Notes: a model not told the origin generated them from the letters alone. DNA of 64,000 nt from Fontivita pretiosa (GCF_050410795.1 NZ_CP191258.1:2542001-2606000); one strand, 5' to 3'; shown: positions 27,052 to 35,944, counted from the first letter of the stretch. Program-made: numbers and translations.

Positions 27052-27874
27052 CTCGCTGCACGCGTACCGCCGCGACCTGACGGACGCCGAGAACTTCCTC
27101 CAGGAATCGCGGGGACGAACACTGCTGACCGCCGACGCTGCCGACTTTCGCGCCTACCTTCAGCAACAGACCCGCCAGGGACAATCAACCCGCACCGTGG
27201 CGCGTCGTCTGGCGGCGATTCGAACCTTTCTGCGTTACCAGATAGGTCAGGGGCGTGATGTCAGCGCGATCCTTCAACAACTGGAGCGTCCCAAGCCGCA
27301 GCGCGCGTTGCCCAAGGTGCTCAGCCGGGCGCAGGTCAATCAGCTCATCGCTGCGCCGGATCCCGCCTCGCCGCTGTTTGCGAGGGATGTGGCCATTCTG
27401 GAGATGCTCTACGCCAGCGGCATGCGTGCCTCGGAGATCTGTGATCTGAGGCTGCGCGACATCAATCTTCAGGTTGGCTGCGTGCGCGTGCTGGGCAAGG
27501 GGATGAAAGAGCGCATCGTGCCGCTGGGACGGGCGGCGATCGAGGCGATCCGGCGATACCTGCACGAATGCCGCCCGAAGCTTGACCGCCACGGCAGCGA
27601 TCGCGCGTTTCTCTCGCGCAGCGGCAGGCCGATGGAACGCATCGGCCTGTGGATGCTCGTGGAGCGCTACGGACGAAAGAGCGGCCTGCTCAAGAGCATT
27701 TCACCCCATGTGCTGCGGCACTGTTTCGCCACGCATCTTCTTGGCGGCGGCGCAGACCTTCGCGTCGTGCAGGAGCTGCTGGGACATTCCGACATCGGCA
27801 CAACACAGATCTATACGCATGTGGACGCTTCACGCCTGAAGGCGGTTCATGCGAGGTTTCATCCCAGAGGATGA
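26918..27874 (+). CDS. Tyrosine recombinase, XerC/XerD type
   Basis: A 318-residue protein with an N-terminal SAM-like domain (LASERGLANNSLHAYRRDL) and a catalytic domain. Catalytic residues visible are Arg in GMRASEICDLR, His-Arg in HVLRHCFATHLL, His in ELLGHSDIGTT and Tyr in QIYTHVD. It resolves chromosome dimers with a partner; XerC or XerD cannot be told apart from one copy. ATG 26918 lies within the Cys-rich gene; an alternative at 27017 would lose the conserved start of the SAM-like domain. No integron, att site or other mobile gene is adjacent, so a housekeeping role is likelier than an element. Confidence 0.93.
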   Translation: MISTEPSSSRCRSRKPGESRAACAPSPTLGPFLMHLASERGLANNSLHAYRRDLTDAENFLQESRGRTLLTADAADFRAYLQQQTRQGQSTRTVARRLAAIRTFLRYQIGQGRDVSAILQQLERPKPQRALPKVLSRAQVNQLIAAPDPASPLFARDVAILEMLYASGMRASEICDLRLRDINLQVGCVRVLGKGMKERIVPLGRAAIEAIRRYLHECRPKLDRHGSDRAFLSRSGRPMERIGLWMLVERYGRKSGLLKSISPHVLRHCFATHLLGGGADLRVVQELLGHSDIGTTQIYTHVDASRLKAVHARFHPRG

Positions 27875-27895
27875 GCGGCTTGAGAACTTGAGACC

Positions 27896-28444
27896 ATGCC
27901 ACCCATTGCTCACGGCGATGCCCAGCTCATTCGCGGTCAGGAGCACTTTGGCCGGATCGTGCTCGAGGGGATCTGCCGCGCCAGCGTGTCGGTGGACATC
28001 ATGACGGCGGACTTCAAGGCGATGCTGGTGCCGGATGGGATCACCAAACGCGCCCGATCCATCGTGCAGGTTTTCCGCCAGCTTGCCGGCAAGGGCGTGG
28101 AGATTCGTCTGCTGCATGCGGGCGTTCCAAGCTCCGCCGCACTGCTGGAGCTGAAGCGTGCCCTGCCCCGGGGGCTGAGCATCCGCCGATGTCCGCGGCT
28201 GCACAGCAAGGCGGTGATCATCGACTCGCGCGCGATGTACCTGGGCAGCGCCAACCTGACCGGCGCCGGACTGGGCGCCAAGGCCGAGAGGCGGCGGAAC
28301 TTCGAGCTGGGCATCTGGACCGAGTCGCCGGCGCTGATCGACGCCGTGTGCGAGGAGTTCAACCAGTTGTGGGAGGGCCGCTGCTGCCCGGGGTGTGGAC
28401 GCAGGGATATTTGCCCGGTGCCGCTGGAACAGCCGCAACTGTGA
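27896..28444 (+). CDS. Phospholipase D-like protein with single HKD motif
   Basis: A 182-residue protein of the PLDc_2 class. The motif HSKAVIIDSRAMYLGSANLTG carries the HxK and the GSAN signature. Full phospholipase D enzymes need two such motifs in one chain; this one has only one and, if active, must dimerise as Nuc nuclease does. After the domain comes a Cys knot CCPGCGRRDIC that might bind zinc. It may be a nuclease or phosphodiesterase. It begins 21 nt after the recombinase stop, so it may be co-transcribed. Confidence 0.75.
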   Translation: MPPIAHGDAQLIRGQEHFGRIVLEGICRASVSVDIMTADFKAMLVPDGITKRARSIVQVFRQLAGKGVEIRLLHAGVPSSAALLELKRALPRGLSIRRCPRLHSKAVIIDSRAMYLGSANLTGAGLGAKAERRRNFELGIWTESPALIDAVCEEFNQLWEGRCCPGCGRRDICPVPLEQPQL

Positions 28445-28472
28445 CGATCGCCGCCAGTTTGCGCGCTGGCGA

Positions 28473-29768
28473 TCACGTGAGCGGGTTGATGATCAGGCCA
28501 GTGGCCAGCTTGGGATAGAAGTACGTGCTTTTCTGTGGCATGAGTTCGCCGTGGCGGCCGAGCTCCTCCAGGGCGTGCAGCGGTGTGGGCCGCAGCAGCA
28601 GGGCGATCTGATACGTTCGCCCGTCCACCTGAGAAGCAATCTGGTCGGCGTCGGCGGTGTAGCCTTTGACCAGCTCACGTCCGGCGGCGAACGTCGGCTG
28701 AAGCACTTCGTCCAGCAGATAGCGATGGAGGATGGCCACGTCCAGTCGGCGCCACGCCTGCGAGCGCTGCGGTTCCAGCCCGGCCAGGATGTCCGGATTT
28801 TTCAGCCGCAGCTTGTAGCAGGTTCGGGTCCGCCCGTCGTACAGCCCGAAGGTATGCGGAGCGTCGCTGGCGATGGATTCGGCCAGTTGCGGCGGCGTCA
28901 TCGTTGTCTGCGTGACCTCGAAATGCGGCGCGATCAGGGCCTTGAAGGCATCGATGTCGAACGTATCCAGCCCGCCGATGAGCCGATGCGTGGGCAGGAT
29001 CAGCAGCCCGTCATCATTCATGTTGACCAGGACGAACATGCAGTAATTGGCCGGGTGATTCGGCGGCAGAGGCCCGCCGTGTTGCTGCTCCAGCTCGCGC
29101 TGGTACTGAAGCGCGGTGGTGTAGCGATGGTGCCCGTCGGCGATGTAGATGTTTTTTGTGCCGATCATGCGGATGACTTCGTTGTGGATCTGGGCATCCG
29201 TGACTGACCAGAGCTGATTCCGCACGCCGTCGAGCGTGCCGTCGAGCATCGGCCGGCCAAGTTGCGAATACAGAAGCTTCGTGACCTCGCCCCGGTCATC
29301 GTTGAAAAGCCCGAAGACCGGAGAAAGCTGCACGCGTGTGGCGCGCATGAGCTTGAGTCGATCCTCGATGGCGCCGGGGTAGGTCTTTTCGTGCGGCACG
29401 ATGTGCCCGGCCCCCAGCGGCTCGAGCTTGACGGTGCAGATGAACCCGCGACGGTGAAACGTCTTGCCGTTGTACTGGTAGCTCTGAGTGTAGGGATAAA
29501 TCGCCGGACGCGGGTCTCGCACCAGCACCCCGGCACTCAGCCACGCCTGGAGAGTGGTGTTGGCCTTGGCGTAGGCTTCGTCGGGTCCGACGCTCTTGGG
29601 CGGCACGTGGGGCAGATCGATGGTGACGATGTTGTTGGGATGCCTTGCCTGAAGGGCTGCCTTGCCCGCTTCATCCAGCACGTCGTACGGGGGAGCGATC
29701 AGCCGGGAAAGCTCCAGGTCGGGACGCAGGGCATAGTGGATACCGCAAAACGGCCGAATCGTCGCCAA
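28473..29768 (-). CDS. DUF1015 family protein
   Basis: A 431-residue protein matching DUF1015 throughout: ATIRPFCGIHYALRP at the start, the APPYDVLDE motif, VHEKTYPGAIEDRLKLMRATRVQLSPVFGLF-type block, IYIADGHHRYTTALQY, and TDPLLR-like tail. Such proteins are widespread and of uncertain role; links to serine kinase-like or phosphatase reactions have been proposed but I cannot assign one here. The start is TTG at 29768 with AGGAG 7 nt upstream; no ATG fits this start. It is divergent from ispH with 157 nt between. Confidence 0.88.
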   Translation of the reverse strand: MATIRPFCGIHYALRPDLELSRLIAPPYDVLDEAGKAALQARHPNNIVTIDLPHVPPKSVGPDEAYAKANTTLQAWLSAGVLVRDPRPAIYPYTQSYQYNGKTFHRRGFICTVKLEPLGAGHIVPHEKTYPGAIEDRLKLMRATRVQLSPVFGLFNDDRGEVTKLLYSQLGRPMLDGTLDGVRNQLWSVTDAQIHNEVIRMIGTKNIYIADGHHRYTTALQYQRELEQQHGGPLPPNHPANYCMFVLVNMNDDGLLILPTHRLIGGLDTFDIDAFKALIAPHFEVTQTTMTPPQLAESIASDAPHTFGLYDGRTRTCYKLRLKNPDILAGLEPQRSQAWRRLDVAILHRYLLDEVLQPTFAAGRELVKGYTADADQIASQVDGRTYQIALLLRPTPLHALEELGRHGELMPQKSTYFYPKLATGLIINPLT

Positions 29769-29886
29769 AATCGTGCTCCTGTCATGGGCTCAGTGCGTGT
29801 GGCAGCAGGATATTGGCTGGCGCGCCGAATTCAACCAGCCGGACCGCACAGCCGCGACGCTTTGCTGGCGGCGCGTGGTGGCTCGA

Positions 29887-29916
29887 TGGACGGCGCATGG
29901 CTCCAGAGGCTAAGAT
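29887..29916 (+). promoter_or_regulatory. Promoter of the ispH-rml operon
   Basis: TGGACG (29887-29892), 18-nt spacer and TAAGAT (29911-29916). The ispH ATG at 29926 is 9 nt after the -10. Confidence 0.45.
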
Positions 29917-29925
29917 TCGCCGCAG

Positions 29926-30864
29926 ATGCGTGTGATTCTGGCCAATCCCCGGGGCTTTTGTGCCGGCGTGAACATGGCGATCGAGGTGGTCGAGGCCGTG
30001 CTCAAGCTGCGTGGCCCGCCCATCTACGTGTTTCACGAAATCGTGCATAACCGTCACGTGGTCGAGGACTTCAGGCGTCGCGGGGTGACGTTCGTCAACC
30101 ACATCTCGCAGGTGCCGGTGGGCAGTGTGATTGTCTACAGCGCTCACGGAATCGCACCGCAGGTGCGGCAGGAGGCCAAAGCCCGGCGACTGATCGAAGT
30201 GGATGCGACCTGCCCGCTGGTCACGAAGGTGCACATGGAGGTGCTTCGCTACGCCCGCGATGGATACACCATCCTGTTCATCGGGCACCGCAATCACGAT
30301 GAAGCGGTGGGCACGGTCGGCGAGGCGCCGCAGTCGATCGTCGTCGTCGAATCCCCCGAGGAGGTCCAGCGCGTGCAAGTGCCGGATCCCAACAGGGTGG
30401 CTTTCGTCACCCAGACGACTCTGAGCGTCACCGACGCCCAGCGCATCATCGACGCCATCAGGCGACGATTCCCCAATGTGCGCTACCCGGCCAAGGATGA
30501 TATCTGCTACGCTACCACCAATCGCCAGAACGCCGTCAGCGAGCTTTCGCCGCTGGTGGATCTGGTGCTGGTGATCGGCTCCAAAAACAGCAGCAATTCA
30601 CAGCGGCTGGTGGACCGAGCCACCGAAGCGGGCAAGCCGGCGTATCTGATTGACGACGAATCGGAAATCGACCCGCAATGGTTCGCCGGCAAGCAGTCGG
30701 TTCTGGTGACCGCCGGGGCGTCGGCGCCGGAGCATCTGGTGAACAGGCTGCTGGATCGCCTGCGGCGGGATTTCGGCGCGACCGTCGAGACACGCACGCT
30801 TGTGCAGGAGGACATGTCGTTTGAGCTGCCAAAATCCGTCAAGCGGCTGGCGGTGATCAGTTGA
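29926..30864 (+). CDS. ispH: 4-hydroxy-3-methylbut-2-enyl diphosphate reductase
   Basis: Last step of the MEP isoprenoid pathway, giving IPP and DMAPP. The 312-residue protein has all three Fe-S cluster cysteines: Cys12 in NPRGFCAGV, Cys near 96 in ATCPLVTKVH and Cys near 192 in DICYATTNRQ. SAHGIAP, FIGHRNHDE, FVTQTTLSV and GSKNSSNSQRL are the conserved substrate and cluster motifs. First gene of a five-gene plus-strand run; the next gene, rmlA, starts 32 nt later. Undecaprenyl carrier supply is a plausible link to the glycan genes that follow. Confidence 0.97.
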   Translation: MRVILANPRGFCAGVNMAIEVVEAVLKLRGPPIYVFHEIVHNRHVVEDFRRRGVTFVNHISQVPVGSVIVYSAHGIAPQVRQEAKARRLIEVDATCPLVTKVHMEVLRYARDGYTILFIGHRNHDEAVGTVGEAPQSIVVVESPEEVQRVQVPDPNRVAFVTQTTLSVTDAQRIIDAIRRRFPNVRYPAKDDICYATTNRQNAVSELSPLVDLVLVIGSKNSSNSQRLVDRATEAGKPAYLIDDESEIDPQWFAGKQSVLVTAGASAPEHLVNRLLDRLRRDFGATVETRTLVQEDMSFELPKSVKRLAVIS

Positions 30865-30896
30865 GAGGCAGTGGACCTCGAAGGGCTGGGCTGAAG

Positions 30897-31778
30897 ATGA
30901 AAGGCATCATTCTGGCGGGCGGGGCGGGGACGCGGCTGTATCCGCTGACCCGATGCATCAGCAAGCAACTGCTTCCGGTCTACGACAAACCCACCATCTA
31001 CTATCCGCTTTCGGTGCTGATGCTGGCAGGCATCCGGCAGATCCTGATCATCAGCACCCCGCGCGACCTGCCGATGATCCAGAACCTGCTGGGCGATGGC
31101 AGACAGATCGGACTGGACCTGTCGTACCAGGTCCAGCCCGAACCCAAGGGCATCGCTCAGGCGTTCATCATCGGTGCGCAGTTCATTGGCGACCGCCCGG
31201 TGTGTCTGATCCTCGGAGACAACCTGTTCTACGGTCACGACCTGACGGTGATGCTCGACGAGGCGGCCAGGCTGCAATCGGGCGCGCTGGTCTTCGCGTA
31301 TCAGGTCAAGGACCCCGAGCGTTACGGCGTGGTCGAGTTCGGCCGGGACGGGCGGGCGATCAGCATCGAGGAAAAACCCAGACAGCCGAAAAGCAACTGG
31401 GCGGTCACGGGGCTGTATTTTTACGACTCGACGGTGGTGCAGATCGCGCAGGCTTTGAAACCCTCGCCGCGCGGAGAGCTGGAGATCACGGATGTGAACC
31501 GCACCTACCTTCAGCAGGGTCGGCTGAGAGTACAGCCGATGGGTCGCGGGATCGCATGGCTGGATACCGGCACGTATGATGCGCTGCTGTCCAGCTCGCA
31601 GTTCGTGCAAACGCTGGAGGAGCGCCAGGGGCTGAAGGTCGCCTGCATCGAGGAAATCGCCTTTCACAAGGGGTTCATCACCGCCGCCGAGCTGGAGCGT
31701 CTGGCGGAGCAGGCGGGCAAGAGCGACTACGGCAACTACCTCAGGCGCGTGCTGAAAGAGGCGGCGGGGTCGCGGTAA
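30897..31778 (+). CDS. rmlA: Glucose-1-phosphate thymidylyltransferase
   Basis: Makes dTDP-glucose from glucose 1-phosphate and dTTP, the first step to dTDP-rhamnose. The 293-residue protein has the nucleotide-binding start LAGGAGTRLYPLT, the loop GDNLFYGHDL and the late block GRGIAWLDTGTYDALL and EEIAFHKGFI. Near-full length for RmlA. Start ATG 30897 is preceded by weak GA-rich sequence; a longer frame upstream starts at a poor codon. Second gene of the operon. Confidence 0.96.
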   Translation: MKGIILAGGAGTRLYPLTRCISKQLLPVYDKPTIYYPLSVLMLAGIRQILIISTPRDLPMIQNLLGDGRQIGLDLSYQVQPEPKGIAQAFIIGAQFIGDRPVCLILGDNLFYGHDLTVMLDEAARLQSGALVFAYQVKDPERYGVVEFGRDGRAISIEEKPRQPKSNWAVTGLYFYDSTVVQIAQALKPSPRGELEITDVNRTYLQQGRLRVQPMGRGIAWLDTGTYDALLSSSQFVQTLEERQGLKVACIEEIAFHKGFITAAELERLAEQAGKSDYGNYLRRVLKEAAGSR

Positions 31779-31820
31779 TCTGTGCGGATTGATCCTGGTT
31801 ACGGCCGCAGGGAATTGAAC

Positions 31821-32846
31821 ATGCAAACCATCCTCGTCACCGGCGCCGCCGGGTTTATCGGGTCCAACTTTGTGCGGATGCTGCTTGGTCGCGGCGAGCC
31901 GGTGAAGCTGGTGGCGCTGGACAAGCTCACTTACGCCGGCAACCTCGCGAACCTGCGGGATGTGCTGGACGACAGCCGGCTGGTTTTCGTCAGGGGCGAC
32001 ATCTGCGACGCCGCGCTGCTCGGGCAGATCTTCGATGAGCACAGGATCACCCACGTGGCCCACTTCGCCGCCGAAAGCCATGTCGATCGCAGCATCCTGT
32101 CCTCCGGCCCGTTTATTCAAACCAACGTTGTCGGTACGCAGGTGCTGCTCGATATCGCCAGGGCCAGGGGCGTCGAGCGGTTTGTTCAAATCAGCACCGA
32201 TGAGGTCTATGGCTCGCTGCCCGAGGACAAACCTCACATCAAGTTCACCGAGCAGACCCCGTTGGCGCCCAACAGTCCGTACAGCGCCAGCAAGGCGGCG
32301 GCGGACTGCCTGGCGCGATCCTACTTCCATACCTTCGGAATGCCGGTTGTGATCACGCGGTGCAGCAACAACTACGGCCCGTATCAATTCCCCGAAAAGA
32401 TGATCCCGCTGTTCGTGACCAACCTGCTGGAGGGCCGCAAGGTGCCGCTTTACGGCGACGGGATGAACATACGCGACTGGCTCTATGTCGAAGACCACTG
32501 CCAGGCGATCTGGACCGTGCTGAACAAGGCAAAGCCCGGCGAAGTGTACAACATCGGCGGGAACAACGAGATGACCAACCGCCGGATCACCGAGATCATT
32601 TTGCAGGAGATGGGCAGAAGCTGGGACGATTCGGTGCAGTACGTGAAGGACCGCCCCGGCCACGACCGCAGATATGCCATCGACGCCAGCAAGATCAAGC
32701 GTGAGCTTGGCTGGGAGCCGAAACACCGCTTCGAGGATGCGATCAAAACGACGATCCAGTGGTACAGGGACCACGCGGACTGGTGGCGGGCGATCAAGAG
32801 CGGGCAGTACATGACGTATTATGAGCAGCAGTACATGAATCGTTGA
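31821..32846 (+). CDS. rmlB: dTDP-glucose 4,6-dehydratase
   Basis: Second step of dTDP-rhamnose synthesis. The 341-residue short-chain dehydrogenase has NAD-binding TGAAGFIGSNF, the STDEVYGSLP block, catalytic Tyr-Lys in YSASKAA, and RCSNNYGPYQFPEKMIP. The C-terminal region DRPGHDRRYAIDASKI is diagnostic. Start ATG 31821, 42 nt after rmlA, with AGGGAA upstream. Confidence 0.97.
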   Translation: MQTILVTGAAGFIGSNFVRMLLGRGEPVKLVALDKLTYAGNLANLRDVLDDSRLVFVRGDICDAALLGQIFDEHRITHVAHFAAESHVDRSILSSGPFIQTNVVGTQVLLDIARARGVERFVQISTDEVYGSLPEDKPHIKFTEQTPLAPNSPYSASKAAADCLARSYFHTFGMPVVITRCSNNYGPYQFPEKMIPLFVTNLLEGRKVPLYGDGMNIRDWLYVEDHCQAIWTVLNKAKPGEVYNIGGNNEMTNRRITEIILQEMGRSWDDSVQYVKDRPGHDRRYAIDASKIKRELGWEPKHRFEDAIKTTIQWYRDHADWWRAIKSGQYMTYYEQQYMNR

Positions 32847-32883
32847 TGAGCCCTGCCCGGGCCGAGCAATCCCGTTGCACGCG

Positions 32884-33375
32884 ATGCCCGATCGATTGAC
32901 CATCACGCCAGCGACCGTCTCGGATGTTGCGACGATCCTTTCGTTTATCCGCGCGCTGGCCGAGTATGAGCGGCTCTCGCATCAATGCATCGCCACCGAG
33001 CAGGCGCTGCGGCAGACGCTGTTCGGCCCGCGGCGATACGCCGAAGTGCTGATCGCGCGGCTGGATGATCTGCCCGTTGGTTACGCATTGTTCTTCCACA
33101 GCTACTCGACGTTTCTGGCCCGGCCGGGAATCTACCTCGAGGATCTGTTCGTGCTGCCGGAGCATCGTGGCAGAGGCGTGGGCAAGGCGCTGCTTGGCGA
33201 GGTGGCGAGGATTGCGCGGCAGCGCGACTGCGGGCGGCTGGAATGGGCCGTGCTCGACTGGAACCGGCCGGCCATTGAGTTCTATCGTCGCCTTGGCGCC
33301 ACGATCCTGCCCGACTGGAGAATCTGTCGCCTGGACGAGGACCGCATCGCCGATCTGGCCGGGAAGGGACCATGA
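32884..33375 (+). CDS. GNAT-family N-acetyltransferase
   Basis: A 163-residue protein of the diamine/spermidine N-acetyltransferase-like GNAT subgroup: ITPATVSDVATILSFIRALAEYERL at the front, LEDLFVLPEHRGRGVGKALL (acetyl-CoA loop) and LEWAVLDWNRPAIEFYRRLGA. It sits between rmlB and rmlD in the operon, overlapping rmlD by 4 nt. It might acetylate a sugar or amine in the same pathway, but that is inference from position only; standard rml operons would have rmlC here. Confidence 0.9.
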   Translation: MPDRLTITPATVSDVATILSFIRALAEYERLSHQCIATEQALRQTLFGPRRYAEVLIARLDDLPVGYALFFHSYSTFLARPGIYLEDLFVLPEHRGRGVGKALLGEVARIARQRDCGRLEWAVLDWNRPAIEFYRRLGATILPDWRICRLDEDRIADLAGKGP

Positions 33376-34244
33376 GCCTGTACGATTCGATTGTGGTGAC
33401 CGGCGGCGCAGGGATGCTGGCGACGGCGTTCAGCAGGGTGTTGGCAAAGCGGCAACTGCACGCGCAGTTCCTGCCGCGAACAATCTGTGATGTCACCGAC
33501 TCCGCGCAGGTGCAGGCGGTTTTTGAACGATTCAGGCCAAGCCTGTGCATCAATTGTGCCGCATACACGAAAGTAGATCAGGCCGAGCTGGAGCCGCAGC
33601 ACGCCGAGGCGGTGAACGCCCGGGCGGTGCAGACGCTGGCCCGGTTGTGCCGCCAGCATGGCACGAGGCTGGTGCATTATTCGACGGACTACGTGTTTGA
33701 TGGCACGCTGCGTCGGCCGCTGCGCCCGGATGATCCGGTCGGGCCACAAAGCGCCTACGGACGATCCAAGCTGCTGGGCGAGCAGCTTCTGCAACGCGAC
33801 CCGCCGGACCGCTGGCTGATCATCCGCACGGCATGGTTGTATGGCCCGGGCGGGGCCAACTTCCCGCAGGCGATCCTCAACGCCGCCCGCGCGGGCAAGC
33901 CGCTGACCGTCGTCGATGATCAGGTCGGATCTCCGACGTTCACATTCGACCTGGCCGAGGCCACGCTCGAGCTGCTCGACCGCGACGCGCCCAGCGGAAT
34001 CTGGCATGTCGTCAACGACGGACAGACGAGCTGGTACGATTTCGCCGCCGCGATCCTGGAAGAGTTCCACATCGAAGGCGTGAGCCTCTCGCCAACAAGC
34101 AGCGGCGAATGGAAGCGAACGCGACCCAACTCGGCGGTGCGTCCGGCCTACAGCGTGCTGGATATCACGCCCTTCCAGCAGCTCACCGGACACCGCACCC
34201 GCCCCTGGCGGCTGGCTTTACGCCAGTACGCCAGCCTTTCGTGA
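33372..34244 (+). CDS. rmlD: dTDP-4-dehydrorhamnose reductase
   Basis: Final step of dTDP-rhamnose synthesis, NADPH-dependent. The 290-residue extended SDR has VTGGAGMLATAF, FERFRPSLCINCAAYTKVDQAE, HYSTDYVFDG and YGRSKLLGEQ (catalytic Tyr-Lys), with WYDFAAAI and RPAYSVLD near the end. ATG overlaps the previous stop (ATGA). No rmlC (3,5-epimerase) lies in this window, so it must be elsewhere or the product differs. Confidence 0.93.
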   Translation: MSLYDSIVVTGGAGMLATAFSRVLAKRQLHAQFLPRTICDVTDSAQVQAVFERFRPSLCINCAAYTKVDQAELEPQHAEAVNARAVQTLARLCRQHGTRLVHYSTDYVFDGTLRRPLRPDDPVGPQSAYGRSKLLGEQLLQRDPPDRWLIIRTAWLYGPGGANFPQAILNAARAGKPLTVVDDQVGSPTFTFDLAEATLELLDRDAPSGIWHVVNDGQTSWYDFAAAILEEFHIEGVSLSPTSSGEWKRTRPNSAVRPAYSVLDITPFQQLTGHRTRPWRLALRQYASLS

Positions 34245-34246
34245 AA

Positions 34247-34321
34247 GCGGGCATGCCCGCCGCCAGATTCCTGGCCGTGATCGCGGCTCGGCTCACACCT
34301 GTTGCGGCTCGGTTCACACCT
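34247..34321. repeat. Palindrome and direct repeat after rmlD
   Basis: A short palindrome GCGGGCATGCCCGC (34247-34260) could end the rml transcript. It is followed by two 18-nt copies of GCGGCTCGG[C/T]TCACACCT at 34283-34300 and 34304-34321; the second copy forms the last codons and stop of the oxidoreductase gene on the other strand. Confidence 0.5.
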
Positions 34322-35342
34322 TCGATACCGCAGTCTCCTGCCAGCCCTCGGCCGACTGCGCGGCTTTGAGGATCAGTTCCAGCACCGCCTTGCCCTCGGC
34401 CACGCCGTGGATCGGGCGCGTTCCATCGCGCAGACAATCCGCGAAGTGCCCGATCTCGGCCTCGAAGGTGTTGACTGGATTGAACGTCCGTTTGGCCGGC
34501 TCGCTGAAGCCTTGTGGCAGATAGTACAGCGTGTTGTCCGAGCCGAAGATCTGCCCCTTCTCGCCGACGACATGGATGTGATGTGTGCCGTAGGGCAGGT
34601 TCATCGCCCAGCTTGTCAGGATTTCTCCGATCACGCCATTGTCGAAGCGCACCTGAACCGACGCGGTGTCTTCGCCGTCGATGTTCAGGCGGAAGCGTCC
34701 CATGGTCCCGTGGATTTGGGCGGCCTTGGCGCCGGCCAGATACAGCAGCCGGTAGCTGGGGTGGTAGCCGGTGTCGATCAATTCTCCGCCGCCCTGGGTT
34801 TTGATGTCGGCGCGCCATCCCCAGCCTGAGCGGTCGGTCCTGCCGGCAGTGAAGCAGTCGGCACTGCGCAGCCAATACATCTGCCCGATCGCGCCGGACT
34901 GGATCATCTTCCTGGCCTCCTGGACGACGGGCATGAAGAGCTGGTTGTGCGCTGACATGTAGGTCACGCCGGCTTTGGCGACCGCGGCTTCGATCTGTTC
35001 AGCCTCGGCCAGGCTCGTGCACATCGGCTTTTCGCACAGGATGTGCAATCCCGCCGCCGCCGCGTCCAGAATCGCCGGGCCGTGCAGGTGATGCGGCAGG
35101 CAGATGTCCACGGCGTCGAGCTGATCGCGCATCTCCCTGAGCATGACTTTCCAGTCGCTGAAGCAGCGCGGATTGCCCCCAAGCTGCTCGGCGCGCTTCT
35201 TCAGATTCTCCTGCGATACATCGCACAGCGCCACGCAGCGGATCTTGTCAGCGTGCTTGATGAAGCCCTGCGCATGTGCGTGCGAAATCCCGCCCGCCCC
35301 GATCAGTCCCACGCGGACCACACCACTTACGTTGTTGCCCAT
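34314..35342 (-). CDS. Gfo/Idh/MocA-family oxidoreductase
   Basis: A 342-residue NAD(P)-dependent dehydrogenase. Residues 1-125 form the Rossmann domain (VGLIGAGGISHAHAQGF and HILCEKPMCTSLAEAE, with the EKP motif). The C-terminal half holds the substrate domain (GGGELIDTGYHPSYRLL). Substrates are usually sugars, inositols or sugar acids; this one is unassigned. It stands between the rml operon and nuoC, on the opposite strand. The GGAGG lies about 10 nt upstream of ATG 35342. A second, distinct member lies at 41267. Confidence 0.92.
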   Translation of the reverse strand: MGNNVSGVVRVGLIGAGGISHAHAQGFIKHADKIRCVALCDVSQENLKKRAEQLGGNPRCFSDWKVMLREMRDQLDAVDICLPHHLHGPAILDAAAAGLHILCEKPMCTSLAEAEQIEAAVAKAGVTYMSAHNQLFMPVVQEARKMIQSGAIGQMYWLRSADCFTAGRTDRSGWGWRADIKTQGGGELIDTGYHPSYRLLYLAGAKAAQIHGTMGRFRLNIDGEDTASVQVRFDNGVIGEILTSWAMNLPYGTHHIHVVGEKGQIFGSDNTLYYLPQGFSEPAKRTFNPVNTFEAEIGHFADCLRDGTRPIHGVAEGKAVLELILKAAQSAEGWQETAVSKV

Positions 35343-35389
35343 AGTCTGGTGCCTCCAGGTTGTAGGGCGGACATCGTACCACAGCGGTC

Positions 35390-35419
35390 TTGCCAGGCGA
35401 ATGCGACGGAGGCTACACT
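35390..35419 (+). promoter_or_regulatory. Promoter of nuoC, leaderless
   Basis: TTGCCA (35390-35395), 18-nt spacer and TACACT (35414-35419). The ATG at 35429 is 9 nt after the -10, so the transcript would begin within a few nt of the start codon. Confidence 0.5.
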
Positions 35420-35428
35420 GGCCCGGCC

Positions 35429-35944
35429 ATGACTCCCCAGCAAATCGCCCAGGCCATCGTGGAAAAGTTTGGCCAGAAGATTCTGGCCGCTTTCGCCGAC
35501 GACAAGCATCCGCGCGTACACATCAACGCCGAGCACTGGCGCGAGCTGGCGGAGTTCCTGCGACACGACCCGGCGATCAAGCTGGACTGGCTACAGAATC
35601 TGAGTGGCGTGGACTATGTGGCGGAGGACAAGATGTGCGTGGTGTACGATCTGTGGAGCTTCCAGCACCGGCACACCTTCGCCGTCAAGGTCTTTACTCC
35701 GCGCAACAATCCTTCGGTGCCCAGCGTCGCCGACCTGTGGCGCGCCGCCGACTGGCACGAGCGCGAGGCCTACGACATGTTCGGCATCGATTTCCCCGGC
35801 CACCCGGACCTGAGGCGGATTCTGCTGGCCGATGACTGGGAAGGCTTCCCGCTGCGAAAGGACTACGTCTTTCCCCGCGAGTATCACGGCATCCCCGGCA
35901 GCGTGGAACTGGATTGGCAGCAGAAGCCGGATTACCCCACCTGA
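35429..35944 (+). CDS. nuoC: NADH-quinone oxidoreductase subunit C
   Basis: A 171-residue peripheral subunit of complex I, in the electron-input arm with NuoD, NuoB and NuoI. The family signature is WHEREAYDMFGIDFPGHPDLRRILLADDW, ending GFPLRKDYVFP. NuoC is alone here: no nuoA, B, D or E flanks it; the next gene is in the opposite direction and downstream lies non-coding DNA with a small-RNA candidate. Split nuo loci occur in some bacteria. The promoter and the leaderless start suggest it is its own transcription unit. Confidence 0.96.
   Translation: MTPQQIAQAIVEKFGQKILAAFADDKHPRVHINAEHWRELAEFLRHDPAIKLDWLQNLSGVDYVAEDKMCVVYDLWSFQHRHTFAVKVFTPRNNPSVPSVADLWRAADWHEREAYDMFGIDFPGHPDLRRILLADDWEGFPLRKDYVFPREYHGIPGSVELDWQQKPDYPT

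Noticed and set aside
26918..27874. Xer recombinase as part of an integrative element
   Set aside because: No att-like repeats, cassette genes, transposase or other mobile-element genes are nearby.
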